Assembly (NCBI RefSeq): GCF_024464655.1
Contig: NZ_JANHAV010000002.1
Coordinates: 186,001-250,000, forward strand
Direction: 5' to 3'
Source: Halobellus inordinatus
GTDB lineage: Archaea > Halobacteriota > Halobacteria > Halobacteriales > Haloferacaceae
Length of the DNA: 64,000 nucleotides
A program made the translations under genes and the position numbers. Positions 47,102-54,792 of the stretch are shown here, in pieces (position 1 is the stretch's first letter; each line of letters opens with the position of its first letter). Under the pieces are notes generated by a model that was not told the origin of the DNA, did no database searches, and saw nothing but the letters and a program-made list of their open reading frames with translations.

Positions 47102-48586
47102 TTATCGGTAGCCGAGCGCCTCCAATCGGGCTTCGAGATTTTCGTCGACCGCGTCGGTCTCTTCGCCGGTTGCGTTCGCCTCGCCCTCGCGGAGCAGTTC
47201 GACGTGGGCGTCGACGAGCGGTCGGAAGCGGTCGACGACGCGCCGTGCCTCGCTCCCGTCGACAGCGTCGTCGTCACCCGCGTCGTCCCCCGCGTCGCCA
47301 TCGATGCCGGCCGCGAGGTCCGTCTGCTGATCGGGATCGTCGGGGCGGTAGTACAGTTCGTGGGTGTCCGCGTCGACGTTTCGGATGTAGGTCCACTCCC
47401 GGTCGCGGACGCTCACCAGCAGATCACCGTCCGCGAGCGATCGCGGGATCGGCTGGGCCGTCACCTCCTCGTCGCGAACGGTGACCGAGACGACCGGCTC
47501 GTCTGCCGGCGGGTCGCCGTCGAGTACAGACGAGGTGAGCGACGTGCCGCTCCAGCTGTCGGGGGCGTCGACGCCCAACAACTCCGTCACGGTCGGCGGG
47601 ATGGCGTCGAGACCGACCTGACGGTCGATCCGTCGCCCCGCTGCGCCCGGCACGTCGACGATGAGCGGGACGTTGATCAGCTCGTCGTACAGCTTCGGGT
47701 AGTGCGCGAGGTGGCCGTGTTCCTGGAACTCCTCGCCGTGGTCGCCCGCGACGATGATCGCCGTCTCGTCGTCGAGGCCGTTCGCGGCGAGTTCGTCCAG
47801 CAGTCGCCCGACGCTGGCGTCGACCTGCCGCGCGGCCGCCTGATAGAGCGTCCGCAGTTCGGCGAGGGTTCGTTCCCCGACCTCCCAGCCGAGGCCGGTC
47901 CGCGTGTGTGCGTGTAGCATTCGATGGGTGCCGAGCAGGCCCGAGGAGACCTCTCGGATGTACCGCGGCGCCGGGACGTACGGCGTGTGGGTGTCCATAT
48001 AGTGAATCCAGAGGAAGAACGGCTCGGAGGCGTCTTCGAGAAAGTCGCTCGCGGCGTGTTCGACGTCGAACATCCGCGAGGTGTCGAGGAAGGGTCGGTC
48101 GTCGACGTTGCCGGCGAGTCGCGATTTGATCCGTCTGATCGGTGAGGCGGCGAACTGGAGCCACGCTTCGACCGTCGGATGTGTGGCGAGATACCGACTG
48201 TAGAGGCTGGACCCGACGCTCGCGACGAACGGCTCGAACTCGTCGAATCCGTCGTCGTAGCCCCAAAACGACGTGAGAAAGCCGTTGGCGGCGTTGAAGC
48301 CGCCGGTCGCGACACCCGAATCAGACAGCGCCCGTGCGAGCGTCGGCACGTCTTCGACGCCGATATCGCCCGAATCGGCGAACACCGGACGAGACGCCAG
48401 AATCGACGGAAAGGAGAACGGCGTCCAGTTCCCGGTCGCGAAAGCCCGCTCGAAGACCGTGCCGCGTTCGGCGAGGCCGTCGATCACGGGCGTGTGTCGG
48501 CTCGAATCGTACGTCCCGAGAGCGTCCGCTCGGAGGGAATCGACGGTGACGAGTACGACGTTCGAGACCGAAGTGTCTGCGTCCAT
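47102..48586 (-). CDS. Sulfatase-like alkaline-phosphatase superfamily hydrolase
   Basis: A 494-residue protein of the sulfatase/alkaline phosphatase superfamily. Metal-binding VLVTVDSLRADALG at the N-terminus and VAGDHGEEFQEHGH later are clear. Where true sulfatases have a Cys-x-Pro-x-Arg for formylglycine, this one reads TPFSFPSILASR without a Cys, so it may be a phosphoglycerol or ethanolamine-phosphate transferase-like enzyme or act with another nucleophile. No signal peptide or N-terminal membrane helix is seen. With GtrA it suggests cell-surface glycan modification. Confidence 0.88.
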   Translation of the reverse strand: MDADTSVSNVVLVTVDSLRADALGTYDSSRHTPVIDGLAERGTVFERAFATGNWTPFSFPSILASRPVFADSGDIGVEDVPTLARALSDSGVATGGFNAANGFLTSFWGYDDGFDEFEPFVASVGSSLYSRYLATHPTVEAWLQFAASPIRRIKSRLAGNVDDRPFLDTSRMFDVEHAASDFLEDASEPFFLWIHYMDTHTPYVPAPRYIREVSSGLLGTHRMLHAHTRTGLGWEVGERTLAELRTLYQAAARQVDASVGRLLDELAANGLDDETAIIVAGDHGEEFQEHGHLAHYPKLYDELINVPLIVDVPGAAGRRIDRQVGLDAIPPTVTELLGVDAPDSWSGTSLTSSVLDGDPPADEPVVSVTVRDEEVTAQPIPRSLADGDLLVSVRDREWTYIRNVDADTHELYYRPDDPDQQTDLAAGIDGDAGDDAGDDDAVDGSEARRVVDRFRPLVDAHVELLREGEANATGEETDAVDENLEARLEALGYR

Positions 48587-48794
48587 ATGTGAGTCGCTGA
48601 TGGTACTCCGACGGCTGATCGCCCGCCGGCGGATACGCGTATTAGTGGATTGATGGTATGTTAAACATATATACCCGCGGATTTCTCGCGGCGGTGCTCG
48701 AAGGAGTCGCCCGTATGTCAGACGTTCCCGACGAATCCGCAGCGGGGCGGTCCGGTGTCGTCCGGTTTAAGGCCCTCTCTCCCCGAGTGAGCGT

Positions 48795-49268
48795 ATGTCT
48801 TCGAACCGGAAGGGCGACCGCCGCGAACGCGAACTCGTCAACCGTCTCGACGAGGCCGGCTTCGCGGTGATGCGCGCCCCCGCCTCGGGATCGGCGACCG
48901 ACCGGGAACTCCCGGACGTACTCGCCGGCGACGGCGACGTCTTCTACGCCATCGAGGCCAAATCCAGTTCCGGCCGTCCGATCTACCTCTCAGGCGAGGA
49001 GGTCGAAGCCCTCATCTACTTCGCCCAAAACTTCGGTGCGAAAGCGCGGATCGGCGTTCGATTCGACCGCGAATCGTGGTACTTCTTCCACCCCGGTGAT
49101 CTCCACGTGACCGACGGCGGTAACTACCGCGTCAAGAAAGAGACCGCGCTCGCAGAGGGCGAATCGTTCGAGTCGTTCGTCGGCGGTCCCGCGCAGGCAC
49201 GGCTGACCGACGTCGACGAATCGACAGCGGACGCGACGGCGGATGGGGGCGACAGCGACGACGCCTGA
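48795..49268 (+). CDS. hjc: Holliday junction resolvase Hjc
   Basis: A 157-residue nuclease. The N-terminus [30 protein letters not shown] carries the first acid, and [22 protein letters not shown] the metal-binding Asp41, Glu54 and Lys56 of the restriction-like fold. It cuts four-way junctions during recombination. The acidic tail of about 25 residues is beyond the conserved core. A TTTAAGG box lies about 20 bp before the ATG. Its TGA stop lies inside the left end of palindromic element C1. Confidence 0.95.
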   Translation: MSSNRKGDRRERELVNRLDEAGFAVMRAPASGSATDRELPDVLAGDGDVFYAIEAKSSSGRPIYLSGEEVEALIYFAQNFGAKARIGVRFDRESWYFFHPGDLHVTDGGNYRVKKETALAEGESFESFVGGPAQARLTDVDESTADATADGGDSDDA

Positions 49269-49353
49269 TAATGATCACTCTCGTCTCTTACCGCCGACCA
49301 TCGCCACCGGGAGTGGCGCTCGGCGGTACACAGTGAGAGTAATCACTATGAGA
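49265..49353. repeat. MITE-like palindromic element family C, copy 1
   Basis: An 89-bp element with an 18-bp imperfect terminal inverted repeat; the left end CTGATAATGATCACTCTC corresponds to the right end read in reverse, CTCATAGTGATTACTCTC. Inside are TACCGCCGA with TCGGCGGTA and a core hairpin GCCACCGGGAGTGGC. The 61906 copy differs at only about four positions. The hjc stop codon falls inside the left repeat. Convergent SWIM gene ends 26 bp away. Confidence 0.86.
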
Positions 49354-49378
49354 ACGCGATAAGCGCCCTAGCGACGCT

Positions 49379-50185
49379 TCACGCCCGCTGTGTCTCGGCT
49401 CCAGTCGTCCCCGACGTTCGCCCGGAGTACGGACCTGCGTCCGCTTCTCCCGACTTACCACCCTCCTCGTCGCCTGCCCGGAGTTCGACGCGCGTGAGTC
49501 GCGAGGCCGGAAACAGGTACCGTCGGCTGTCTCTGAGTGCGTCGACCCACGTCCCGAAGTCGTCGACGGCGTCGCCCGCCGGCAGCGACTCGACGTACAC
49601 GACCGCGAACACCGGTTCGTGGTCGCCGTACGCCGCGTTCGTCTCGTACTCTGAGACGAGGCGCCCCTCGCCGGTTCGGACTTCGTCGGCGCGGTCGCCG
49701 ATCCGGTCGACGACGACGAGCAGTGCGCCAGTCTCGCGGTCGCGGACGAGGTCGCCGGGGTCGTGGTCGTGGCGGTCACACAGCGCGGGGCCGTCTTGGT
49801 CGACTGGCGCGAACATCAGGCCACCGCAGACGGCACAGACGCGCTCGCGTTCGTCGGGGGCCGGAACGAGGCCCGACTCGATTTCGATTGCGACGCGCCG
49901 GATGTGTTTGCAGCGCGCCCCGCGGATGGCGCTGTCCGGGCACGTGCAGGTCTCGCGTTCGGCGTCGACGACGTACGTGCCGCCCTCGCTCTCGACGACG
50001 TAGCGGCCGTCGCGGAGGGGCCGCACGGTCATCGGCTCGGCGCGGGCGCGGTAGGCGCGTCCCTCGTACCCTTCCGCGGGAAAGGTTCGCTGTCGACGGA
50101 CGCGGGGCTGTCGGAGGTGGGGACGTCCGGCCCTCGTGTCCGCTGGGGGGGCTTCTGACGCGGGTGTGTTTCGTGTGTGCGTCAT
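49379..50185 (-). CDS. SWIM zinc-finger protein
   Basis: A 268-residue protein. After a basic, proline-rich N-terminal 50 residues comes a SWIM zinc finger: YVVDAERETCTCPDSAIRGARCKHI, the CxC...CxH form. A second zinc site CAVCGGLMF with CDRHDH follows. SWIM domains bind DNA or proteins; in archaea one class helps Rad51-type recombination, but no such link can be shown here. The protein stands alone between hjc and priL. Confidence 0.87.
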   Translation of the reverse strand: MTHTRNTPASEAPPADTRAGRPHLRQPRVRRQRTFPAEGYEGRAYRARAEPMTVRPLRDGRYVVESEGGTYVVDAERETCTCPDSAIRGARCKHIRRVAIEIESGLVPAPDERERVCAVCGGLMFAPVDQDGPALCDRHDHDPGDLVRDRETGALLVVVDRIGDRADEVRTGEGRLVSEYETNAAYGDHEPVFAVVYVESLPAGDAVDDFGTWVDALRDSRRYLFPASRLTRVELRAGDEEGGKSGEADAGPYSGRTSGTTGAETQRA

Positions 50186-50324
50186 CTCTGATGCTCCCGA
50201 GAGATCTGCTCTCTCGCTAGTTACACGTACGTTCCGGACGAACCTAAACCCTCGTTTCAAGTGGAGCTCACCGCCGGAAAACCGCATCGAAGCCCTTTTA
50301 GAATGGCCACCGGAAGGCGGACGT

Positions 50325-50519
50325 ATGGATATCGATGCGGAGATGCGCCGGAAGATCGTCGTCTCTATCGTCTCTGTCGGCGCTTTCTTCGCCCTCTTCG
50401 TCGGGATCGGCGTCACGTACGGCCCCGACCTCGGCGACACGGGCGGACTCGCTCTCGTCGGCGCGATCGCGCTGTTCGTCCTCGTGATGGCCGGCGTCGG
50501 CGTGTATCTGCAGGACTGA
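50325..50519 (+). CDS. Small two-helix membrane protein
   Basis: A 64-residue protein with two hydrophobic segments (about residues 10-29 and 41-60) joined by a short polar loop YGPDLGDTGG. The N-terminus MDIDAEMRRK is charged. Similar small membrane proteins are common in haloarchaea without known role. TATA-like CTTTTAGAA lies about 27 bp upstream, so it is leaderless. Its TGA ends exactly where palindromic element B2 begins. Confidence 0.78.
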   Translation: MDIDAEMRRKIVVSIVSVGAFFALFVGIGVTYGPDLGDTGGLALVGAIALFVLVMAGVGVYLQD

Positions 50520-50599
50520 TACTGTCGGACAGCAGTTCGTGAATCATTTTGGGACCCACGGGGAGCCGATGATTTTCACATCGGTCTGTCCGACAGTAT
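50519..50599. repeat. MITE-like palindromic element family B, copy 2
   Basis: An 81-bp copy of the element at 26300 with the same perfect ends ATACTGTCGGACA and TGTCCGACAGTAT, flanked by TGA on both sides. The inner segments GTGAATCAT and ATGATTTTCAC are unchanged; most differences lie in the centre and next to the right end. It abuts the stop codon of the 50325 gene (shared base 50519). Confidence 0.88.
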
Positions 50600-50675
50600 G
50601 ACTCGCCGGTAGGACTCCCTTACCGACTCACCGGCGACGACGGTTCGTCACGCGCAGCACACGACGGCTGTTCTG

Positions 50676-51836
50676 TTACTCACCGGTCGTGGTTTCCCGC
50701 CAGTCGCGAACGTCGCCAGCGTCCCGTACCGCGTCCGTGTAGTACGACAGTGGATGTGAAATCGTCTCACAGCGCTCGTCGGGGTCGACGCAGTCGCCGT
50801 AGGACTGCATCGTCGTACACGACGGCGGGGGATACTGTGTTCCGTCGGCGTTCGCCAGGTACTCGACGCGCGTCTCGATGCGCTCTGCCGTGTCGCCGTC
50901 GACGTCGAGAAGCGTCGTCACGTCGTCGGCGTCCATCCCGAACGCGACGAGGAACGAGACGAGTGAGAACTCCGCGTGCCCGGGGAGTGCCTCGTCGCCG
51001 CGGGCACGGCGGACCAGCGCTTTCATACACGGTGGGAACAGCGCGGGGACGACGGCGTCGACCGTCGTTCGCCCCGCGTCGTGGTCGTTCAGCAGGGAAC
51101 GGAGGTCGGCGACGGCTGTCGAGACCGCCTCCGCGATCGCGTCGCCGCCGTCGGTGCCGCGCACCTCGAACGGGAGTCCGGTCGCGACGCGGCGCTCGAC
51201 GGCCGCTTCGAGTATCCGAGACAGTTCCTCGGCCGCGACACGGACCTCGCCGGCGGCGACCTCGCGGTTGACGAGTCGCCACCGACTGCCCCACTCGGCG
51301 TCCGCGAGGTCGAGGTACGATCCCAGTTCGACCCAGTAGTGCGACGGGGCTCGGCTGCCGGCGCTTGCTCCACCGCCTCGGCGGGCACCGGGGCGGGCCG
51401 TGCTTCCAGTCCCGCCCGCCTGCTCGGGGCGCACGGCGTCTGCGAGATCGAACTCTCGGAGCACCTCCTCCAGCGACGCACGGGTGCGGCCACCGCTCTG
51501 GAGGTCGTCGTCGGCCGCGAAGTCCGTTTGAAACCGCTCGCGCGCGGTCGCCGCCTCGGCTTTGGCGTACTTCTCGACTGCTGCGGGCGTCTCGATCAGC
51601 GAGACGAGGATCCGCGCGATCGGATACGAGAGTAGTTCCTCTCTGGTGTCCCACCGACGCGGGTCCTCGGCGGCGACGTTGCCCTCCATCAGGGCGCGCT
51701 CGACCCGCTCTTTGCCCCGCTCGACGGCGGGTGCGTCCTCGGCGATGAGCGCCGCCGGCGAGATTTCGGCCTCGCGGACGGCCTCGCGGGCCCCCTCGAA
51801 GAAGGGATAGCGCGCGTAGAGCGGGTCCATCGGCAT
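50676..51836 (-). CDS. priL: DNA primase large subunit PriL
   Basis: A 386-residue archaeal primase large subunit, the Fe-S partner of PriS for primer synthesis. The N-terminus MDPLYARYPFFEGAREAVRE is typical. Four cysteines near the C-terminus (LFPPCMKALV, PPPSCTTMQSYGDC and DERCETISHPL) match the 4Fe-4S domain. A low-complexity glycine/serine-rich insert sits at about residues 165-185, as in other haloarchaea. The start at 51836 is supported by TTTATT about 26-30 bp upstream. The primase small subunit is not in the window. Confidence 0.94.
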   Translation of the reverse strand: MPMDPLYARYPFFEGAREAVREAEISPAALIAEDAPAVERGKERVERALMEGNVAAEDPRRWDTREELLSYPIARILVSLIETPAAVEKYAKAEAATARERFQTDFAADDDLQSGGRTRASLEEVLREFDLADAVRPEQAGGTGSTARPGARRGGGASAGSRAPSHYWVELGSYLDLADAEWGSRWRLVNREVAAGEVRVAAEELSRILEAAVERRVATGLPFEVRGTDGGDAIAEAVSTAVADLRSLLNDHDAGRTTVDAVVPALFPPCMKALVRRARGDEALPGHAEFSLVSFLVAFGMDADDVTTLLDVDGDTAERIETRVEYLANADGTQYPPPSCTTMQSYGDCVDPDERCETISHPLSYYTDAVRDAGDVRDWRETTTGE

Positions 51837-52000
51837 CGCACGAGCGTTGCGCCCGCCGCCGAATAAACACGACGATCGGTGAAGACCCGATCTGGCAGAA
51901 CCGACGATCGACCGCGTCGACGACTGACGGCGCGTCCCGAACGCCACGGTCGGCGATCCACACCGTATCATCTAAGACGACACGTGCCCACTCTCTCTGC

Positions 52001-52591
52001 GTGCCGCAGTTCGACTACCCGTGTCCCGACTGCCGGGCCACGAACAGCCTTCACGACGCCGACTGTGAGTTCGAGGGAACGCCCTGGCCCGACGTCGAGA
52101 AGGCCTACATCGACATCGTCTCGCGTCTCACGGCCGCGCCGACCGAGGAGGCGGACCTGTATGACGCGGTCGACGGCGAGTGGGACGGCCTCCACCGCGC
52201 CGCGCTCGAACGCCTGAAGCGCGACGAGCGCGTCACAGAGGGTAACGACGTCCTGAGGCTCCTCACCGCCGCGGAGTTCCGCGAGCAGGTGTCCGAGCCG
52301 ACGCGCGAGCCGATGCGGACGCTCTACCGCCACGGGAGCGTTCCCGGCTGTCACGACAACGCGGTCTTCGCGATGATCGCGTGGTACGAGATGGTCGGGC
52401 TCTCGTGGTCGGAGACCCGCGAGAACGTCGTCGAGTGGCTGCGAGAGAGCGGTGCGTGGGCTCGTGGGGGATTCGAGGAAACCTCGCCCGAAGCGTTGGT
52501 CGACTCCAAGCGCCACGTCTACGAGGCGGGGTACGGCTGGAAGGAGAAGGCCCAGGCGGCAAAGCGCGTCATCGATCGCCACCGCGGGTGA
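52001..52591 (+). CDS. Hypothetical protein between priL and pcn
   Basis: A 196-residue soluble protein. The first 25 residues hold CPDCRATNSLHDADC, which could be a zinc ribbon together with CHDN further on, and the rest is mainly helical (LYDAVDGEWDGLHRAALERLKRDERV). I do not recognise a family. GTG 52001 is the most likely start because there is little room upstream and it gives the zinc ribbon at the N-terminus. It lies between two replication genes, but the link is unproven. Confidence 0.78.
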   Translation: MPQFDYPCPDCRATNSLHDADCEFEGTPWPDVEKAYIDIVSRLTAAPTEEADLYDAVDGEWDGLHRAALERLKRDERVTEGNDVLRLLTAAEFREQVSEPTREPMRTLYRHGSVPGCHDNAVFAMIAWYEMVGLSWSETRENVVEWLRESGAWARGGFEETSPEALVDSKRHVYEAGYGWKEKAQAAKRVIDRHRG

Positions 52592-52636
52592 TTTTCCGCC
52601 CGTTCGACGGCCTCGTTTGGCCGCGGCTCCGCGTCT

Positions 52637-53380
52637 TCAGTCGCTCTGGATGCGCGGCGCGAGCATATACGTAACGTTGCCCTGTCCTTCGGCGACCGCG
52701 TAGTGGATCTTCACCGGGAATTCCTCGCCGAGTTCGACGGTGACCTCCGCGTCCTTCGGGATCGCCTTGTTCATATCCTTCAGGTAGTCCAGCGAGAACA
52801 GCGAGTCGGCCGAGCCGGCCGTGAGCGCGATGAGATCGTCGGTGTCGAGTTCGAAGTCGACGTCGTCGGTGTCGCCCTCGGCTTCGATGTGGAACGCCTC
52901 GTCGGTCGCGTCGACGCGGAGCCGCACGTGATCGGAGACCATATCGGCGGCCTTGATCCCGCGATCGAGCTGTGCGCCCTCGAGTACGATCTCCGCGGCG
53001 AGATCCAGGTCGGGGATGTCGGGCTCTTGGCGGATCGAGTCGGGGTCGATGAGCGCGAGCGTCGAGGAGAGGCCGTCCATCCGAATGTTGAGCTTCCGGG
53101 TCTCCTCGTCGAGTTCGAGTTCGACGAGCTGGTCGCCGCTCGCCATCCCGACGAAGTCTTCGAGCTTCGCGAGGTTGACGCCGATGACGCCTCCGTCGGC
53201 CTCGTAGGACTCGAAAGCGGCGGCGTCGAGCGAGAGATCCACCATTCCGACGTTCGCGGGATCGACGGCGCGAATCGACAACTCGTCTTCGTTCAGCCGG
53301 ATCTTGCACTCGTCCACCAACACGCTCACCGAGTCGAGCGCATCTTGGAGCGTAGACGCGCTCACGATGGCCTTGAACAT
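52637..53380 (-). CDS. pcn: DNA polymerase sliding clamp PCNA
   Basis: A 247-residue PCNA with the usual two-domain clamp fold. Seen: [29 protein letters not shown], the connecting region and the C-terminal [24 protein letters not shown]. It encircles DNA as a trimer and tethers polymerase, ligase and flap nuclease. The strongly acidic surface is haloarchaeal. It stands with its own promoter; AAAAATACTCC about 25-30 bp upstream is a plausible TATA region. Confidence 0.97.
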   Translation of the reverse strand: MFKAIVSASTLQDALDSVSVLVDECKIRLNEDELSIRAVDPANVGMVDLSLDAAAFESYEADGGVIGVNLAKLEDFVGMASGDQLVELELDEETRKLNIRMDGLSSTLALIDPDSIRQEPDIPDLDLAAEIVLEGAQLDRGIKAADMVSDHVRLRVDATDEAFHIEAEGDTDDVDFELDTDDLIALTAGSADSLFSLDYLKDMNKAIPKDAEVTVELGEEFPVKIHYAVAEGQGNVTYMLAPRIQSD

Positions 53381-53529
53381 ATGGGCGGGGCTACGACAGC
53401 GGGCTTAAAAATACTCCTGATTTTTGTTCGCGCGCGCGACGACGAATAAGGTGATGTCAGTCGTGGACGGCAGCCGTCAGTCGTAGATGCCGCCGTCCGT
53501 CGTCGCTCTCGCAGAGCCTACGTGCTGGA

Positions 53530-54792
53530 TCAGTCTTCGCCGGTATTTGACAGCCCAGCGTCGGCGACGCGGTACGCGCCGAGTCCGACGATCACTGTCC
53601 CGAAGATCCCGCCGAGAATCGGTATGCCGGGGAACGACGGGATCGATCCGCTCTCCGAAGAGGACGTCTCGACCGCCGAGGACGACGCGCCGGCGCTGGA
53701 TCCGGAGTCGGACGTGGCGCCCGCTCCCGCCGCCGACGCCTCCATCTGCGCTCCCGAGACGTCGACGCTTATCGTCTCACCCGCGTCGAGCGACTCGGTC
53801 GTCGTGAGAAGCGAAATCGGCGAGGAGCCGACCCGGAGGTTCTCCGAGTGGCTCACCTTCGAGGTGTTGTAGCCCTGCAGGACGACCGCGAGCGACGACG
53901 TGTTGCGGACGACCTGCTTTTCGAACTGCCGTCCGGTGAGGTCGTAGGCCGCGCCGATCTGCGTGGTGCCGTTCGCCGGCACGCTGACGTTCAACTGGAC
54001 GCCGGAATCGGTGCGTCTGTACTGCGCCTGCTCGCCGCCGACCATCGCGGCGTACGGCGACGCGTCGGCCGGGAGCCCGATGGTCACCGTACCGACGAAC
54101 GGCCGGTCGGTCGGATTCTCGAAGGCGACCGTCTCTACGACGCTCGGGTTCGTCGAGGCGTTCTGCGCCGGAAGCATCTGCACGACGTGGCCCGTCGGTG
54201 AGCGGTTCGCGACGTTCAATATCGAGGTGTCGCTCGTCGGCGGCTGCGCCGTGATCGTCACGCTGTCGGTCGTCGACGGGTCCACCGTGCGTCGGTACTC
54301 GGCATCGCCGACGGCCGCCCGAATCTCGTAGGTCTCGTCCGATTCGAGCGGTCCGAACGCGAACGAACCGGTCGCGTTCGTCCGGTAGGTGTCGACGACG
54401 AACTCGTCTTCGTCGACGACTTCGATGACCGCTCCCTCGGTGCCGCTTCCGTCAGGATTGCGGATCGTTCCAGACACGCGCTCTGTGAGGTCCATCGACA
54501 CCTGCGTCTGATTCTGTAGTATCTCGTAGTGCGTCGCGCCGCCGTGGCTGACGCGAACGGCGTAACTCGGCGCGTCCGGTGCGTCGACGCTGAACGACGA
54601 GCCGTCGATGGTCGTCGTGACCGAGCCGTCGGCGCGTTGTTGCTGCTGCGTGAGCGGGACGACTTCGACGCGAGCGCCGTCCGTATTTCCGTCCTCGGCG
54701 GTGACCGTTCCGCTGACCGTCGTCGTCGCGGAGGCCACGGGAACGAACGCCAGACAACTGACGACGACGAGGAGCGCGATGAGACGCCGCAT
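53530..54792 (-). CDS. Secreted, membrane-anchored protein with carboxypeptidase-regulatory-like domains
   Basis: A 420-residue protein with a cleavable Sec-type signal (LIALLVVVSCLAFVPVASA) and a C-terminal membrane helix (IPILGGIFGTVIVGLGAYRVA). Two beta domains, TVSGTVTAEDGNTDGARVEV and RVSGTIRNPDGSGTEGAVIEV, resemble carboxypeptidase regulatory domains. A large extracellular beta region follows, then a serine-rich spacer. It overlaps ccmF by one base (TGATG) and is the last gene of the trx-ccmF transcript, so an exported role in cytochrome c maturation or electron transfer is possible. Confidence 0.85.
   Translation of the reverse strand: MRRLIALLVVVSCLAFVPVASATTTVSGTVTAEDGNTDGARVEVVPLTQQQQRADGSVTTTIDGSSFSVDAPDAPSYAVRVSHGGATHYEILQNQTQVSMDLTERVSGTIRNPDGSGTEGAVIEVVDEDEFVVDTYRTNATGSFAFGPLESDETYEIRAAVGDAEYRRTVDPSTTDSVTITAQPPTSDTSILNVANRSPTGHVVQMLPAQNASTNPSVVETVAFENPTDRPFVGTVTIGLPADASPYAAMVGGEQAQYRRTDSGVQLNVSVPANGTTQIGAAYDLTGRQFEKQVVRNTSSLAVVLQGYNTSKVSHSENLRVGSSPISLLTTTESLDAGETISVDVSGAQMEASAAGAGATSDSGSSAGASSSAVETSSSESGSIPSFPGIPILGGIFGTVIVGLGAYRVADAGLSNTGED

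Noticed and set aside
47102-48586. Annotation as a true formylglycine sulfatase
   Set aside because: The Cys or Ser-x-Pro-x-Arg motif needed for formylglycine is not present at the expected place; kept as sulfatase-like hydrolase.
49288-49779. Extended protein frames reading into element C (also at 61929-62855)
   Set aside because: Their shared end peptide comes from the repeat itself, not from a conserved protein; the SWIM and ccmB genes have clear stops before it.
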